This document shows positions 9,607 to 17,740 of a stretch of DNA of 64,000 nucleotides, piece after piece. Source of the DNA: Gammaproteobacteria bacterium (GTDB taxonomy: Bacteria > Pseudomonadota > Gammaproteobacteria > Diplorickettsiales > Diplorickettsiaceae). Within the stretch, counting starts at the first letter, position 1; the number at the start of each line of letters is the position of its first letter. The translations under genes and the position numbers were made by a program. The stretch spans positions 136,336 to 200,335 of the forward strand of contig VBOA01000007.1 in NCBI GenBank assembly GCA_005877695.1. Direction: 5' to 3'. The notes below the pieces were generated by a model. The model was not told the DNA's origin. It made no database searches and worked only from the letters and a program-made list of their open reading frames with translations.

Positions 9607-9630
9607 AAGTCCCTCACAAAAGAGGGACTT
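9607..9630 (-). terminator. Intrinsic terminator of htpG
   Basis: Perfect 9-bp inverted repeat (AAGTCCCTC and GAGGGACTT) with a 6-base loop, 19 bp after the htpG stop. On the minus strand the stem ends in a short T run (ACTTTT), consistent with a factor-independent terminator for htpG. On the plus strand there is no T run. Confidence 0.75.
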
Positions 9631-9648
9631 CAACTCAATGCCGTTTTA

Positions 9649-11589
9649 TTATCTTACTAGTAATAAATTAGTTACTCTTTTTACAAATCCGGCAGGATCT
9701 TCAAGTTGTCCACCTTCTGCCAATATCGATTGTTCTAAAAATAAATGTGACCATTCTGCCAGCCGAGAGTCATCTTGTTCATCTTTTAAATCTTGAATTA
9801 ACTTATGTTGAGTATTTAATTCTAAAATTGGTTTATTAGTAGGAACAGGTTGACCGGTAGCTTGTAGAATACGTTGTATTTGACTACTCAATGCATTTTG
9901 TTCATTTACAATACAAGCAGGTGAACTGGTTAATCGTAGTGAAATACGGACTTCTTTCACTTTATCCTTGAGTATATCTTGGATTTGTTTTAATAAAGGC
10001 CCAAATTCATCTTTGTTTTGTTTTAGTAGCTCTTTACTTTTTTCTTCAGCAATTCCTGAAATATCAGAATCTTTTGCAACAGATTGTAAACTTTTTCCGT
10101 CAAATTCAGTTAAATGGGCAACCAACCATTCGTCAATACGATCATGTAAAAGTAATACTTCTATTCCTTTGTCGCGGAAAATTTCTAAATTAGGACTATT
10201 ATTTGCTGCGGAAAAATTTTCTGCAGTAATATAGTAAATCTTATCTTGTTCAGGTTTCATACGCGATACATAATCTTCTAAACTAATTGTTTGCGCATTA
10301 TGGTTTAAATAAGTAGAGCTAAATCTTAAAAGCTTAACTAACGAATCTCGATTAACGAAATCTTCTGCTAAACCCTCTTTTAAAATATTGCCAAATTCTT
10401 TCCAGAATTGTAAATATTTTTCAGTTTGTTCTTTAGAAAGATAGATAAATGTTTCAAGAATTCTCTTGGTTATAGCTGAGCGTATATTATCAATCTGCTT
10501 ATTATTTTGTAAAACCTCTCGAGAGATATTTAATGGAAGATCATTGCTATCTATGATTCCTTTTATAAAGCGTAAATAACGAGGCAAGAATTGTTCAGCA
10601 TCATCCATAATGAAGACGCGTTTAACATATAATTTTAAGCCGCGCGGTTTTTCATGATTCCAAAAATCAAATGGACCTACCTGCAGAGGTATATAAAGTA
10701 AAGTTGTATATTCTTGCTTTCCTTCTATTTTATTGTGAATCCAAGTAAAAGGATCTTTTAGATCATGAGTGAGATGTCCATAAAATTTTTTGTATTGTTC
10801 ATCACTAATTTGGTCTTTAGACTGGGTCCATAGCGCAGTGGCATTATTAACTGTCTCCCAAGTAGTTTCAGTTTCTTTTTCAATATCCTTTTTTTCTATA
10901 GTATCGGAAGAGGTTTCGTTCAGGTTTACGTTCTTTTTCATGCTTATAGGCAAAGTAATATGATCAGAATATTTAGTGATAATATTTCTTAAACGCCAAT
11001 CATCTAGAAATTCAGTTTCTTCTTTCTTTAAATGCAATATAATTTCGGTACCTCTTTCAGACTTGGATATGTTTTCAATGGTATATGTGCCATTAGCTTC
11101 AGAGTCATGGCTATACTCCCAGTGAACCCCCTTTTCTGAGGATTCTCCTGCGGCCCGAGTCTTGACAATAACTTTGTCAGCGACCATAAATGCCGCATAA
11201 AATCCAACTCCAAATTGACCAATAAGCTGCGTATCTTTGTTTGTATCTCCAGTTAAAGAATCCAAGAATTCTTTGGTGCCCGATTTTGCGATGGTACCAA
11301 GATTTGAAATAACTTCATCGAAAGTCATACCTATCCCATTATCAGTTAATGTGATGGTTTGATTATCTTTATCAATAACGATGGTAATTTTAGGCTCAGC
11401 ATCTTCTTCATAAATGTTCGGATTGGATAAGGCTTTAAAGCGTAGTTTTTCTATAGCATCGTGGGCATTAGAGATTAGTTCACGTAAAAAAATTTCTTTG
11501 TTTTTATAAATTTTACTAATCATTAGATCTAGTAGTTTTGGACTTTCAGTTTTAAAGCCTAATGTTTGTTTTTCAGTGGTAGCCGTCAT
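9649..11589 (-). CDS. htpG: Molecular chaperone HtpG (bacterial Hsp90)
   Basis: Cytosolic ATP-dependent chaperone of 646 residues. The GHKL ATPase domain is visible in ELISNAHDAIEKLRF, DNGIGMT and GQFGVGFYAAFMV. The middle domain includes the Arg-containing segment LPLNISREVLQNNKQI, followed by the dimerisation domain. The start at 11589 (MTATTEKQ) is chosen over an upstream in-frame ATG at 11631 because homologues begin a few residues before the TLGF-like segment. It has its own heat-shock-type promoter (11633-11659) and a strong terminator (9607-9630), so it is probably monocistronic. Confidence 0.96.
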   Translation of the reverse strand: MTATTEKQTLGFKTESPKLLDLMISKIYKNKEIFLRELISNAHDAIEKLRFKALSNPNIYEEDAEPKITIVIDKDNQTITLTDNGIGMTFDEVISNLGTIAKSGTKEFLDSLTGDTNKDTQLIGQFGVGFYAAFMVADKVIVKTRAAGESSEKGVHWEYSHDSEANGTYTIENISKSERGTEIILHLKKEETEFLDDWRLRNIITKYSDHITLPISMKKNVNLNETSSDTIEKKDIEKETETTWETVNNATALWTQSKDQISDEQYKKFYGHLTHDLKDPFTWIHNKIEGKQEYTTLLYIPLQVGPFDFWNHEKPRGLKLYVKRVFIMDDAEQFLPRYLRFIKGIIDSNDLPLNISREVLQNNKQIDNIRSAITKRILETFIYLSKEQTEKYLQFWKEFGNILKEGLAEDFVNRDSLVKLLRFSSTYLNHNAQTISLEDYVSRMKPEQDKIYYITAENFSAANNSPNLEIFRDKGIEVLLLHDRIDEWLVAHLTEFDGKSLQSVAKDSDISGIAEEKSKELLKQNKDEFGPLLKQIQDILKDKVKEVRISLRLTSSPACIVNEQNALSSQIQRILQATGQPVPTNKPILELNTQHKLIQDLKDEQDDSRLAEWSHLFLEQSILAEGGQLEDPAGFVKRVTNLLLVR

Positions 11590-11632
11590 AAATCCAATAC
11601 CTCTTATGATAATAAATATGCTAATACGCACA

Positions 11633-11659
11633 ACATGAGGGCAAAATTTTAAATTTCAA
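11633..11659 (-). promoter_or_regulatory. Sigma-32-like heat-shock promoter of htpG
   Basis: Read on the minus strand, TTGAAA is followed after 13 bases by CCTCATGT. Against the heat-shock sigma consensus TTGAAA-N(11-16)-CCCCATNT this matches all of the -35 and 7 of 8 positions of the -10. The -10 lies 43 bp before the chosen htpG start. The match to expected regulation of htpG in gammaproteobacteria supports it. Confidence 0.7.
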
Positions 11660-11675
11660 GTAAATTTACTTGAAA
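11654..11675. repeat. Perfect 22-bp palindrome over the htpG -35 element
   Basis: The sequence TTTCAAG-TAAATTTA-CTTGAAA is its own reverse complement over 22 bases. One arm is the -35 hexamer of the htpG promoter. It could be an operator for a dimeric regulator, or a hairpin at the 5' side of a divergent transcript. It is not the CIRCE element, whose arms are TTAGCACTC and GAGTGCTAA. Confidence 0.6.
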
Positions 11676-11734
11676 AATAAGTACTTTCTGATATTGATAG
11701 ATAGTTTTAAGGACAAGAGATATATTGGGTCTTT

Positions 11735-12271
11735 TTAAAGACTCGCTAAGTAGAGTATTTCTCTAAGAATACTTTCTGAACCAACAGTATAACCCAAATC
11801 ATAAATTTCTTGTGGGGTTAGTTTTTCTAAAATCAACGGATTGTTGGCAATTTCTAATGCGGTTAATTTTTTTTGTGTAATTTGATTGGCACGAGAAATT
11901 TCTAGGATAAAAATGGTTTGCTGAAGGGTATGGTTATAATTTTTAGCAATGAGTTTATAATAGGCTTGACATGGAAAAAGAATTATATTCCCTCTTTTTT
12001 TTAATAATTTTTTATTTGAAGCATTTAAAATTTTTAATAAATCTATCGGCGATAAGGATTTTAGTAATTTTTTATCACTGGAAATATCCTTAGCAGGTAA
12101 TTTAGAAACAAGATTTTTCCCGACTAATTGTAAAGTAAATATAGTTTCTCCATTGGCATTAATTTCCTCATCGATAATTCGCAATGAAAAAGGATGGGCA
12201 TTAGCTTTCTGGAGCAGTTTATATTTTGCTTTAATTGTTGAAATAGTATTTTCTACGTATTTGAAACTCAA
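11735..12271 (-). CDS. Hypothetical protein, 178 residues
   Basis: I do not recognise a family. The product is Leu/Ile/Lys-rich, has no signal peptide or membrane segment, and looks soluble and helical, with a short repeated flavour in its second half (LTALEIANNPLILEKLTPQEI). The start is a TTG supported by a strong GGGAGGG ribosome binding site at proper spacing. It lies 27 bp downstream of the cupin-like gene on the same strand, so the two are probably co-transcribed. A host-targeted effector is possible in this type of organism, but nothing in the sequence proves it. Confidence 0.6.
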   Translation of the reverse strand: MSFKYVENTISTIKAKYKLLQKANAHPFSLRIIDEEINANGETIFTLQLVGKNLVSKLPAKDISSDKKLLKSLSPIDLLKILNASNKKLLKKRGNIILFPCQAYYKLIAKNYNHTLQQTIFILEISRANQITQKKLTALEIANNPLILEKLTPQEIYDLGYTVGSESILREILYLASL

Positions 12272-12298
12272 GCTAATTCCCTCCCATATAAAATTTTA

Positions 12299-13021
12299 TC
12301 ATCTATTTTGCGATGGATCGATTAACAATGCCTGGTTTTCACTTTGATTCATTTGTTTTACGCCAATGCAACACTTAAAAAATTGAATAAATTGAATAAA
12401 TGGTTGAATAAAAATACCGTCGCTTTTTTTGGTGGGTGTAAGTTCTTTAATAACCTGTTCATAACTCGGAACGCTAAGGAATTTTTTTAGATCTTCAGAA
12501 GTTGGATTTTGATAATGTTCTAAAATAAAACCCGGTACGCATTTACAAGTTACTAAAACAAAATTTTCGTTAGTATTAGATTTAAGTTTAGCACCAAATA
12601 ACGTATTTTTCGGTATTGTATAAAATGGGTTGGCAGCATTTAAGACAATTTCAGACATTTTATCCTTTATGAAAACATATAGTGAAAGATCTTCTCCTTC
12701 AAGCCATCGCCATGTTTCAGTCGTATTTAATTTATGTAAACAAGATACTTGTTTTTCTTTTAAAAGATAAAATATTTCAGTTTGACTTTCTTGTCCATTA
12801 TCATCAATTGTATTTATAAATTCTTTAAAATAACCGTCTTCATCAGTAACGCCTTTAATGGTGATTAAATCCAATTTTGTAATTAATTGATCAGTAAATA
12901 TTTCTTCAGGAAGTTGTTTTTCACTTTCTTTAATAGCTTCTAAACGATTCTTTTCTTCTTCTTTTAGATATTTCCTAGAAAGTATTTCGTCCAATATTTT
13001 TAAAAAATCTTTTTTTAACAT
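12299..13021 (-). CDS. DUF985/Cupin_5-like protein with C-terminal extension
   Basis: A 240-residue protein of unknown function. The middle region matches the pattern of DUF985 cupins: GYFKEFI, then EIFYLLKE, SCLHKLNTTETWRWLEGEDLS (corresponding to the family's His-x-x-x-Glu-x-Trp strand), IPKNTLFGAKL, and VTCKCVPGFILEHYQ. The first 50 residues are a charged helix, and the last 40 form an extension absent from typical members. The next gene starts 27 bp downstream. Known DUF985 proteins are small sugar-binding-like cupins without an agreed role. The assignment rests on motif order read by eye. Confidence 0.6.
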   Translation of the reverse strand: MLKKDFLKILDEILSRKYLKEEEKNRLEAIKESEKQLPEEIFTDQLITKLDLITIKGVTDEDGYFKEFINTIDDNGQESQTEIFYLLKEKQVSCLHKLNTTETWRWLEGEDLSLYVFIKDKMSEIVLNAANPFYTIPKNTLFGAKLKSNTNENFVLVTCKCVPGFILEHYQNPTSEDLKKFLSVPSYEQVIKELTPTKKSDGIFIQPFIQFIQFFKCCIGVKQMNQSENQALLIDPSQNR

Positions 13022-13047
13022 AATTAAGCCTTATTTTTTTTAAAAAA

Positions 13048-13746
13048 TTATCTAAATGGATTAAAGTCAGTTTCTGTATCATAAACATCTAATTGTTCTT
13101 CCATTTTTAAGAAGCCAGTAATGAGTGAAGCCGGCCATACACCTAATAAAGAATAGAGTATTTCAATAGAATAAACTGATAAAATCATATATCCTAATTG
13201 TGAAAAGTGTATATGGCCACTAAATCCAAATAATATTGTGATTAAAACTAAAATAAATCCACCAATAGCGGATGATCCTAAACTGCGTAGCCAAAAGTGT
13301 CTACCCTTCATTAATATTTTCCATTTTGAAATTATATAGATATTGATAAAACTACTACTTATAACAGCCAATATTCCGGCTAATACAAATCTAAATATAG
13401 GATCTACTACTTGATTGTAAGAATATTGATCATGCCAAAAACTGGGCGAAGGTAAATGAATAATTAATTTTATTGCAATAGAAAAAAATAATTCACAAGC
13501 CAAGGTAATCCAAATAATTTGTTTGGCAGCATTATAACCGTATACTTCGGCTACTATATCTCCAATAATATACGTTAAAGGAAAAATAAGTGGTGCACCA
13601 GGCACTAACGCGGGACCAAGAAAGACTAATTTGTAAGCTACGACATCGGCTGCTAAACTAATCGTAATGTTTATCATCCCTAAAATAAGAATATATTGAT
13701 TAATATTTTTTGGCGCCGTCGCTTTTTTCATCCTCGGAATTAACAT
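13048..13746 (-). CDS. Queuosine precursor transporter (YhhQ/VUT family)
   Basis: Inner-membrane importer of preQ0/preQ1-type precursors for the tRNA modification queuosine. The product has about 232 residues and six membrane segments. Family features visible are the first-helix region with VVAYKLV, FPLTYIIGDIVAEVYGY, and the C-terminal SLLGVWPASLITGF. A second ATG at 13731 is possible. Its 5' end overlaps the 3' end of the upstream regulator gene by 32-47 bp, suggesting coupled expression. A genome that imports the precursor need not make it. Confidence 0.87.
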   Translation of the reverse strand: MLIPRMKKATAPKNINQYILILGMINITISLAADVVAYKLVFLGPALVPGAPLIFPLTYIIGDIVAEVYGYNAAKQIIWITLACELFFSIAIKLIIHLPSPSFWHDQYSYNQVVDPIFRFVLAGILAVISSSFINIYIISKWKILMKGRHFWLRSLGSSAIGGFILVLITILFGFSGHIHFSQLGYMILSVYSIEILYSLLGVWPASLITGFLKMEEQLDVYDTETDFNPFR

Positions 13747-14377
13747 AAAATTTACTTTTTTTATAATTCATTCTTATTTGTATAACTGCACCTATAATTT
13801 TGTATAAATCTGAAAATTTAATAATTTCGGATTCAATACTTAAATTTTTAAGATAAGTTTTATTTTCATAAATAATTTTCTGCATAAGCTGTGGCTTACA
13901 TTCACCTTTTTTATGTACAATTATAAAATCGCGATTACGTCCTTTTAAACTAGGATCGATTACCAACAAAGATCCAGCTAAAAAATTATTTGTGTTATTA
14001 CCGTTTATGAGTAAAGCAAAACTACTTTCATGTAATGTTATATCTCTTATTAATAAGGACGAAAAGGCTAAGTAATTTCGATTTTTAGGTGTGGTAAGAA
14101 TATCTTTCCAGTGTATCAAAGGGACCGTTAAGCCATTGGTTTGTCTATTTCCTTTTTTTGGTAAAGCCTCTCTTCCAGTTAATTGATCAAGCGTAATAGA
14201 AAAATAGTTGGCGATAGGAGCTAAAGATGCAAGCGTAGGATTATTTTCTTTGTTTAATTTTAATCGCTTTAGTGTCGAAAGAGGAATGCCGGTATGTTTG
14301 TGAAGCTGATTAATATTTATGCCCCATTTTTTTATTAGATATTCTAAAGTATTGTTGAGCGTGTGTTTAAATGACAA
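13700..14377 (-). CDS. XRE-type transcriptional regulator with S24/LexA-like C-terminal domain
   Basis: DNA-binding protein with an N-terminal helix-turn-helix (NQLHKHTGIPLSTLKRLK, then PIANYFSITLDQLTG) and a C-terminal half shaped like the S24 domain of phage repressors (SFALLINGNN, LLVIDPSLKGRNRDFIIV, YLKNL, IIGAVIQIR). The usual catalytic Ser of the G(D/N)SM box appears to be replaced in GNNTNNF, so self-cleavage is unlikely. Frame is open to a GTG at 14431, but TTG 14377 has an AGAGG site at good spacing and yields the start MSFKHTLNN. Its 3' end overlaps the queuosine transporter gene. Confidence 0.75.
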   Translation of the reverse strand: MSFKHTLNNTLEYLIKKWGININQLHKHTGIPLSTLKRLKLNKENNPTLASLAPIANYFSITLDQLTGREALPKKGNRQTNGLTVPLIHWKDILTTPKNRNYLAFSSLLIRDITLHESSFALLINGNNTNNFLAGSLLVIDPSLKGRNRDFIIVHKKGECKPQLMQKIIYENKTYLKNLSIESEIIKFSDLYKIIGAVIQIRMNYKKSKFYVNSEDEKSDGAKKY

Positions 14378-14653
14378 TTGAGTAAACCTCTGCAAAGTCA
14401 CTTTTTCATAATTTACTATGCTAGAAACCACATTATCTTTTTTATTAAAAAAATGTGAAGCAAATAAATTAAAACAAGATCCTTGCTAAATTATTGTTTT
14501 AAAACCAGAAAATTATGCCAGTATTATAATTTTAAATCAAATGTTTTAATTTGTGAGATTAGCTTTAATTTGTTTGCAAATTAGTCTATAAATGGACTAT
14601 CATAAATTATAATATTGACACTTAAATTTTTTTAAGTAAGGAGACAAAGACCA

Positions 14654-15060
14654 GTGGATAAAAAAAAAGAATTTTATTAGTTGAAGATCAACTAATTATC
14701 CAACGTGTACATAGTATTTTTTTAAAGAAAATGGGTTATCAAGTTGATCTTGCTGTAAATGGGCAGCAAACCTTGGAGATGTTCTCTAGTAACGCTTATA
14801 GTCTAATTATTCTTGATGCTGGTTTGCCTGATATACAAGGAGTAGAGGTTGGAAAGCGAATTCGTATTTTAGAGAAAAATAATAAAACAAATAGAATGCC
14901 AATAATCTTATTAAGTGCATATCCTTCTAATAGTTTAAAAAAATGGTGTCAAGAAGCTGAAATAGATAATTTTTCGACAAAGCCTATTCCTTATAAAGAT
15001 TTAGATATTATGCTCGAAAATATTTTTAATCAAAAAGCAGTTAATAATGAATTTTTTTAA
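14654..15060 (+). pseudogene. CheY-like response regulator receiver, reading frame broken at an A9 tract
   Basis: A single receiver domain of about 135 residues. The visible body runs IILDAGLPD (phospho-acceptor Asp), LLSAY (conserved Ser) and STKPI (conserved Lys). The N-terminal strand with its acidic pair (RILLVEDQ) is encoded upstream at 14668-14691, but no start lies in that frame after the TAA at 14659. A GTG at 14654 with an AAGGAG site 11 bases upstream is in another frame and reads VDKKK into nine A's. A -1 shift on that tract joins the two parts perfectly. So this is a one-base deletion, a sequencing error, or a functional slippage site. A TATAAT sits at 14608-14613. The ATG at 14731 alone would give a domain missing its acidic pocket. 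Confidence 0.75.
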
Positions 15061-15097
15061 GCACGAAATTATAATCTATTTTGTGTCCTTAAATGAA

Positions 15098-15134
15098 AAA
15101 CCCCCGAAAATCTTTTAAAAATTCCCAGAGGTTT
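15098..15134 (-). terminator. Candidate terminator downstream of the 56-residue ORF
   Basis: On the minus strand AAACCTCTG pairs with CGGGGGTTT (nine pairs, two of them G-U) and is followed by five T's. It lies 72 bp after the stop of the small gene at 15206. On the plus strand the same stem has two C-A mismatches, so the minus reading is preferred. Confidence 0.45.
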
Positions 15135-15205
15135 ATTTGTTTTAAGTTTTTTATGCTTAAAATATAAATATAGTCAGATAGTCACCAGAGCGATAAACTT
15201 AAATT

Positions 15206-15376
15206 TTATTTTAAATTAACTAGATTAGCAAAATTTGCTGAAAACGTTAGAGGAGGTTCTTTTTCCTCCTTTTTTTCTGATGATGGCTCATGATTAATTA
15301 CGCAAGCCAATATCCAAGCTACACCTAATTCTAGTCCTGCTAATACAACACCGACTAAAACACCATCTATTATCAT
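15206..15376 (-). CDS. Small single-span membrane protein, 56 residues
   Basis: A short gene below common length cut-offs. ATG at 15376 is preceded by a GGGGGA ribosome binding site. The product begins MIIDGVLVGVVLAGLEL, forms one hydrophobic helix up to about residue 27, then has a charged Glu/Lys stretch (SSEKKEEKEPP) and a short tail. A terminator-like stem follows on the same strand. I recognise no family; single-span proteins of this size often assist larger membrane complexes. The reading frame could still be chance, but start signal, helix and tail together favour a real gene. Confidence 0.55.
   Translation of the reverse strand: MIIDGVLVGVVLAGLELGVAWILACVINHEPSSEKKEEKEPPLTFSANFANLVNLK
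15251..15276 (+). terminator. Candidate terminator for the response regulator transcript
   Basis: AGGAGG and CCTCCT form a 6-bp GC-rich stem with an 8-base loop, directly followed by six T's on the plus strand. It lies 190 bp after the response regulator stop. It also falls inside the oppositely oriented 56-residue ORF, where it encodes the Glu/Lys-Pro stretch, so the symmetry could be a by-product of codons. Confidence 0.4.
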
Positions 15377-15650
15377 ATTTGTCCCCCATTCAATTGTTAA
15401 AATTTCTTAATTAATTTTAGGAAAAATTTAGTTTTTGGTTATAACGAATTTAAGAAGCTTTAGAAATCGTTATAATTTTTATGAAAATAAAATCTAATTT
15501 CACAATTCCTACTAATTGATTCCCTATTAATATTGGACTTTTACCTGAAAAAGCGGTAGTGGGCCGAGAGGAAAGGGTTGTAAGAGGTTGGATAAGAAAG
15601 ATGCAATTCAATGCCTATAGCGATTTTCTTATATTTTTGTAAGTTAAGTC

Positions 15651-16862
15651 TTAGGTAAAAGCTAATTGCACTCCATTACCAATAAATAAAAAACCTGCGA
15701 TACCAAGTCCTAATAATAGTGGTTTCCCCCCTTTAACTCTAAATTCCTCTGCTAAAAAATTTTTTCGGTAGCGTCCACGCCAAGCCATGAGTGAAGGAAG
15801 TAAAATAAAAAGTATTGCACAATAAATTCCGGCATAACTCAAGGCGCCAATAAATGCACCAGGATAAAATAATACTACTGTCATCGGAGGTAAAAAAGTG
15901 GCTAAATAAACAATAACTCCACCTTTTCCTTGTTTAGAAGTACGAAAACCATCCGCCAAAAAATCAGATAAGCTCAACCCACTGGCAAGAAAAGAGGTAG
16001 CTAAGCAAATAGAAGTAAAAATTCTAGTCAGAAAAGTGATTACTGAATTATTTAAGGCATTACTTAGTTGCATAACAAACTCACTCGTTGAGTGTTTAGA
16101 GTGCAACATGTTAATTAGTCCATTATTTCCTTCACGGGGGAGTACTCCCATAATACAGAGATCCCAAAATAAATAACAAAATAAAGGAATCAGACTTCCT
16201 ATTAAAATGGCTTTTCGTAATTTAGGAATATCATTTTTAAAATAAGTACGTAGACTAGGTATGATATTGGCAAAAGTAAATGAGGTTATCATTACTGTTG
16301 CCCCGCTTGTTAAGAAAAGGAAGTTTCCATTTTTTAACTTAGCGCTAGAAATAGAAGGGATAATAAATAAAATAAGTAAAATATAAATACTTAATTTACT
16401 AAACATTAACCCACGATTTACATAATCAACATAATGGATGCCTTGATAAACCACATAACTCAAAATAGCTGTGAATAGAAGGATAGATAACCAGTTGGGT
16501 ATTTTAAAACCTAAATTAAGTAATAAACCATTAAGAAAATCGCCGCCACCAGCCATATAAGCGGCAAGTACAGAATAAAATAACAAGAGATAACTTACCC
16601 AAGCAATAGATTCACCCCAACGCCCTAATAAAATCCTCGACATGGAAATAATATTAGTATTAGCTGGAAGCCATAGATTAACTTCAAGGACCAGAAAGGC
16701 GCTGGCAGTCATAATGAACCAGCATAACAATAAAAGGATCAGAGAATTTGTAAAGCCTGCTTCCGCTATTGCAATAGGTAGTGCTAACATTCCACCCCCT
16801 ATTGCTGTTCCTACTATGAGTAAAATCCCCCCAAGTAGCTTTGTATCTAATTTGTTAAACAT
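15651..16862 (-). CDS. Aromatic amino acid permease (TyrP/Mtr/TnaB, HAAAP family)
   Basis: Inner-membrane proton symporter for tyrosine or tryptophan, with 403 residues and about eleven membrane helices. The first helix carries LLGGILLIVGTAIGGGMLALP, the hallmark of this family, and LEVNLWLP follows helix 2. It is flanked by long non-coding stretches on both sides and appears monocistronic. Substrate within the aromatic group cannot be decided from sequence. Tyrosine permease-like proteins are often multi-copy in Legionella and Coxiella relatives, consistent with reliance on host amino acids. Confidence 0.88.
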   Translation of the reverse strand: MFNKLDTKLLGGILLIVGTAIGGGMLALPIAIAEAGFTNSLILLLLCWFIMTASAFLVLEVNLWLPANTNIISMSRILLGRWGESIAWVSYLLLFYSVLAAYMAGGGDFLNGLLLNLGFKIPNWLSILLFTAILSYVVYQGIHYVDYVNRGLMFSKLSIYILLILFIIPSISSAKLKNGNFLFLTSGATVMITSFTFANIIPSLRTYFKNDIPKLRKAILIGSLIPLFCYLFWDLCIMGVLPREGNNGLINMLHSKHSTSEFVMQLSNALNNSVITFLTRIFTSICLATSFLASGLSLSDFLADGFRTSKQGKGGVIVYLATFLPPMTVVLFYPGAFIGALSYAGIYCAILFILLPSLMAWRGRYRKNFLAEEFRVKGGKPLLLGLGIAGFLFIGNGVQLAFT

Positions 16863-17289
16863 ATAATGTTAAAAATGCAAATTGAGTTTATTCACTAACT
16901 AAAAGTTAAACGTACAACAAACACTTTTATGACACAAGCAGAAAGTTCCCGCTAAGAATGGAAATAGGTTTTTTTATGGCCTTTTATAGTGGTTTGAAAT
17001 TTTTGCTTGGAGTTTGAGCAATGTTGAAATGAACGGCTTTTTTTTATTAAAGAAAAATTTTATAAGACATTAGTGCTCTTTTTATTGAAGACTTACGTTT
17101 TTCCGACTAAATTTTAAAGTGTCTGGATTGTTTTAGAGTAATTTTTTAAAAACTTCTAAAGGGATTTTTAATATAATAGCCAAATTTTTCTGGTTTTTGA
17201 GTAAAAAGCCCCCCACTTAAGCTATATTTTGTAGGTAAAATAACTACAAAATTTTTAAATATAGCGCTATTAGGTAAAGGAATAAGCTC
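16863..17289. other. Intergenic region, 427 bp, with a long inverted repeat
   Basis: No gene found on either strand. It separates the divergent aromatic permease and IscA-like gene and must hold both promoters. The one clear structure is the inverted repeat at 17221-17265, described separately. Confidence 0.6.
17221..17265. repeat. Imperfect inverted repeat upstream of the IscA-like gene
   Basis: GCTATATTT at the left pairs with AAATATAGC at the right, and inside them TTTTGTAG pairs with CTACAAAA, with extra T's on the right arm forming a bulge. A 10-bp perfect palindrome ATAGCGCTAT overlaps the right end (17261-17270). It lies 24 bp before the start codon, so it may be an operator or a 5' leader hairpin. 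It does not match the IscR type 1 consensus by eye. Confidence 0.5.
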
Positions 17290-17721
17290 ATGACTTTGTT
17301 CCCTAACTTATTCAGTGGTAATATGGTGTTTATGACACAAGTTAATGTTCCTATCTACGACCCTGCCGAAAGTAAAAGTAAGAGGGACCAGCTTTATTTA
17401 ACTCCTTCTGCGATCAAACATATTAAAAAGATCCTTGCTAAGCAAGTACGTGAGAAATGTTTTCGTTTGAGTGTTAAACGTTCTGGTTGTTCGGGTTTTG
17501 CTTATGTAGTTGATTATGTAGATAGCTTCCATTCTGAAGATTTAAAATTTTCTATTGATAATGATTTAGATGTTTTTGTTGATCAGGCGAGCTTTCCTAT
17601 CCTACGGGGGGTTTGTATTGATTATATGCAAAAAGGTCTTAATGGGACACTAAAATTCATTAACCCAAATCAAACGGCTGCCTGTGGATGTGGCGAAAGT
17701 TTTAGTATAGAGGAAAAATAG
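17290..17721 (+). CDS. Iron-sulfur cluster assembly protein, IscA/SufA/ErpA (HesB) family
   Basis: A-type carrier that passes Fe-S clusters to target proteins. The 143-residue product has the three conserved cysteines in SGCSGFAYV and CGCGESF. An N-terminal extension of about 35 residues precedes LYLTPSAIKHI. ATG 17290 is backed by AAAGG at good spacing; an internal ATG at 17332 (MTQVNVP) is an alternative that would give a more usual length. The HPr-like gene follows 19 bp downstream. No IscS, IscU or Suf genes are in this window, so it works with partners elsewhere. Confidence 0.88.
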   Translation: MTLFPNLFSGNMVFMTQVNVPIYDPAESKSKRDQLYLTPSAIKHIKKILAKQVREKCFRLSVKRSGCSGFAYVVDYVDSFHSEDLKFSIDNDLDVFVDQASFPILRGVCIDYMQKGLNGTLKFINPNQTAACGCGESFSIEEK

Positions 17722-17740
17722 AGGATTAATTTCCTCACTT

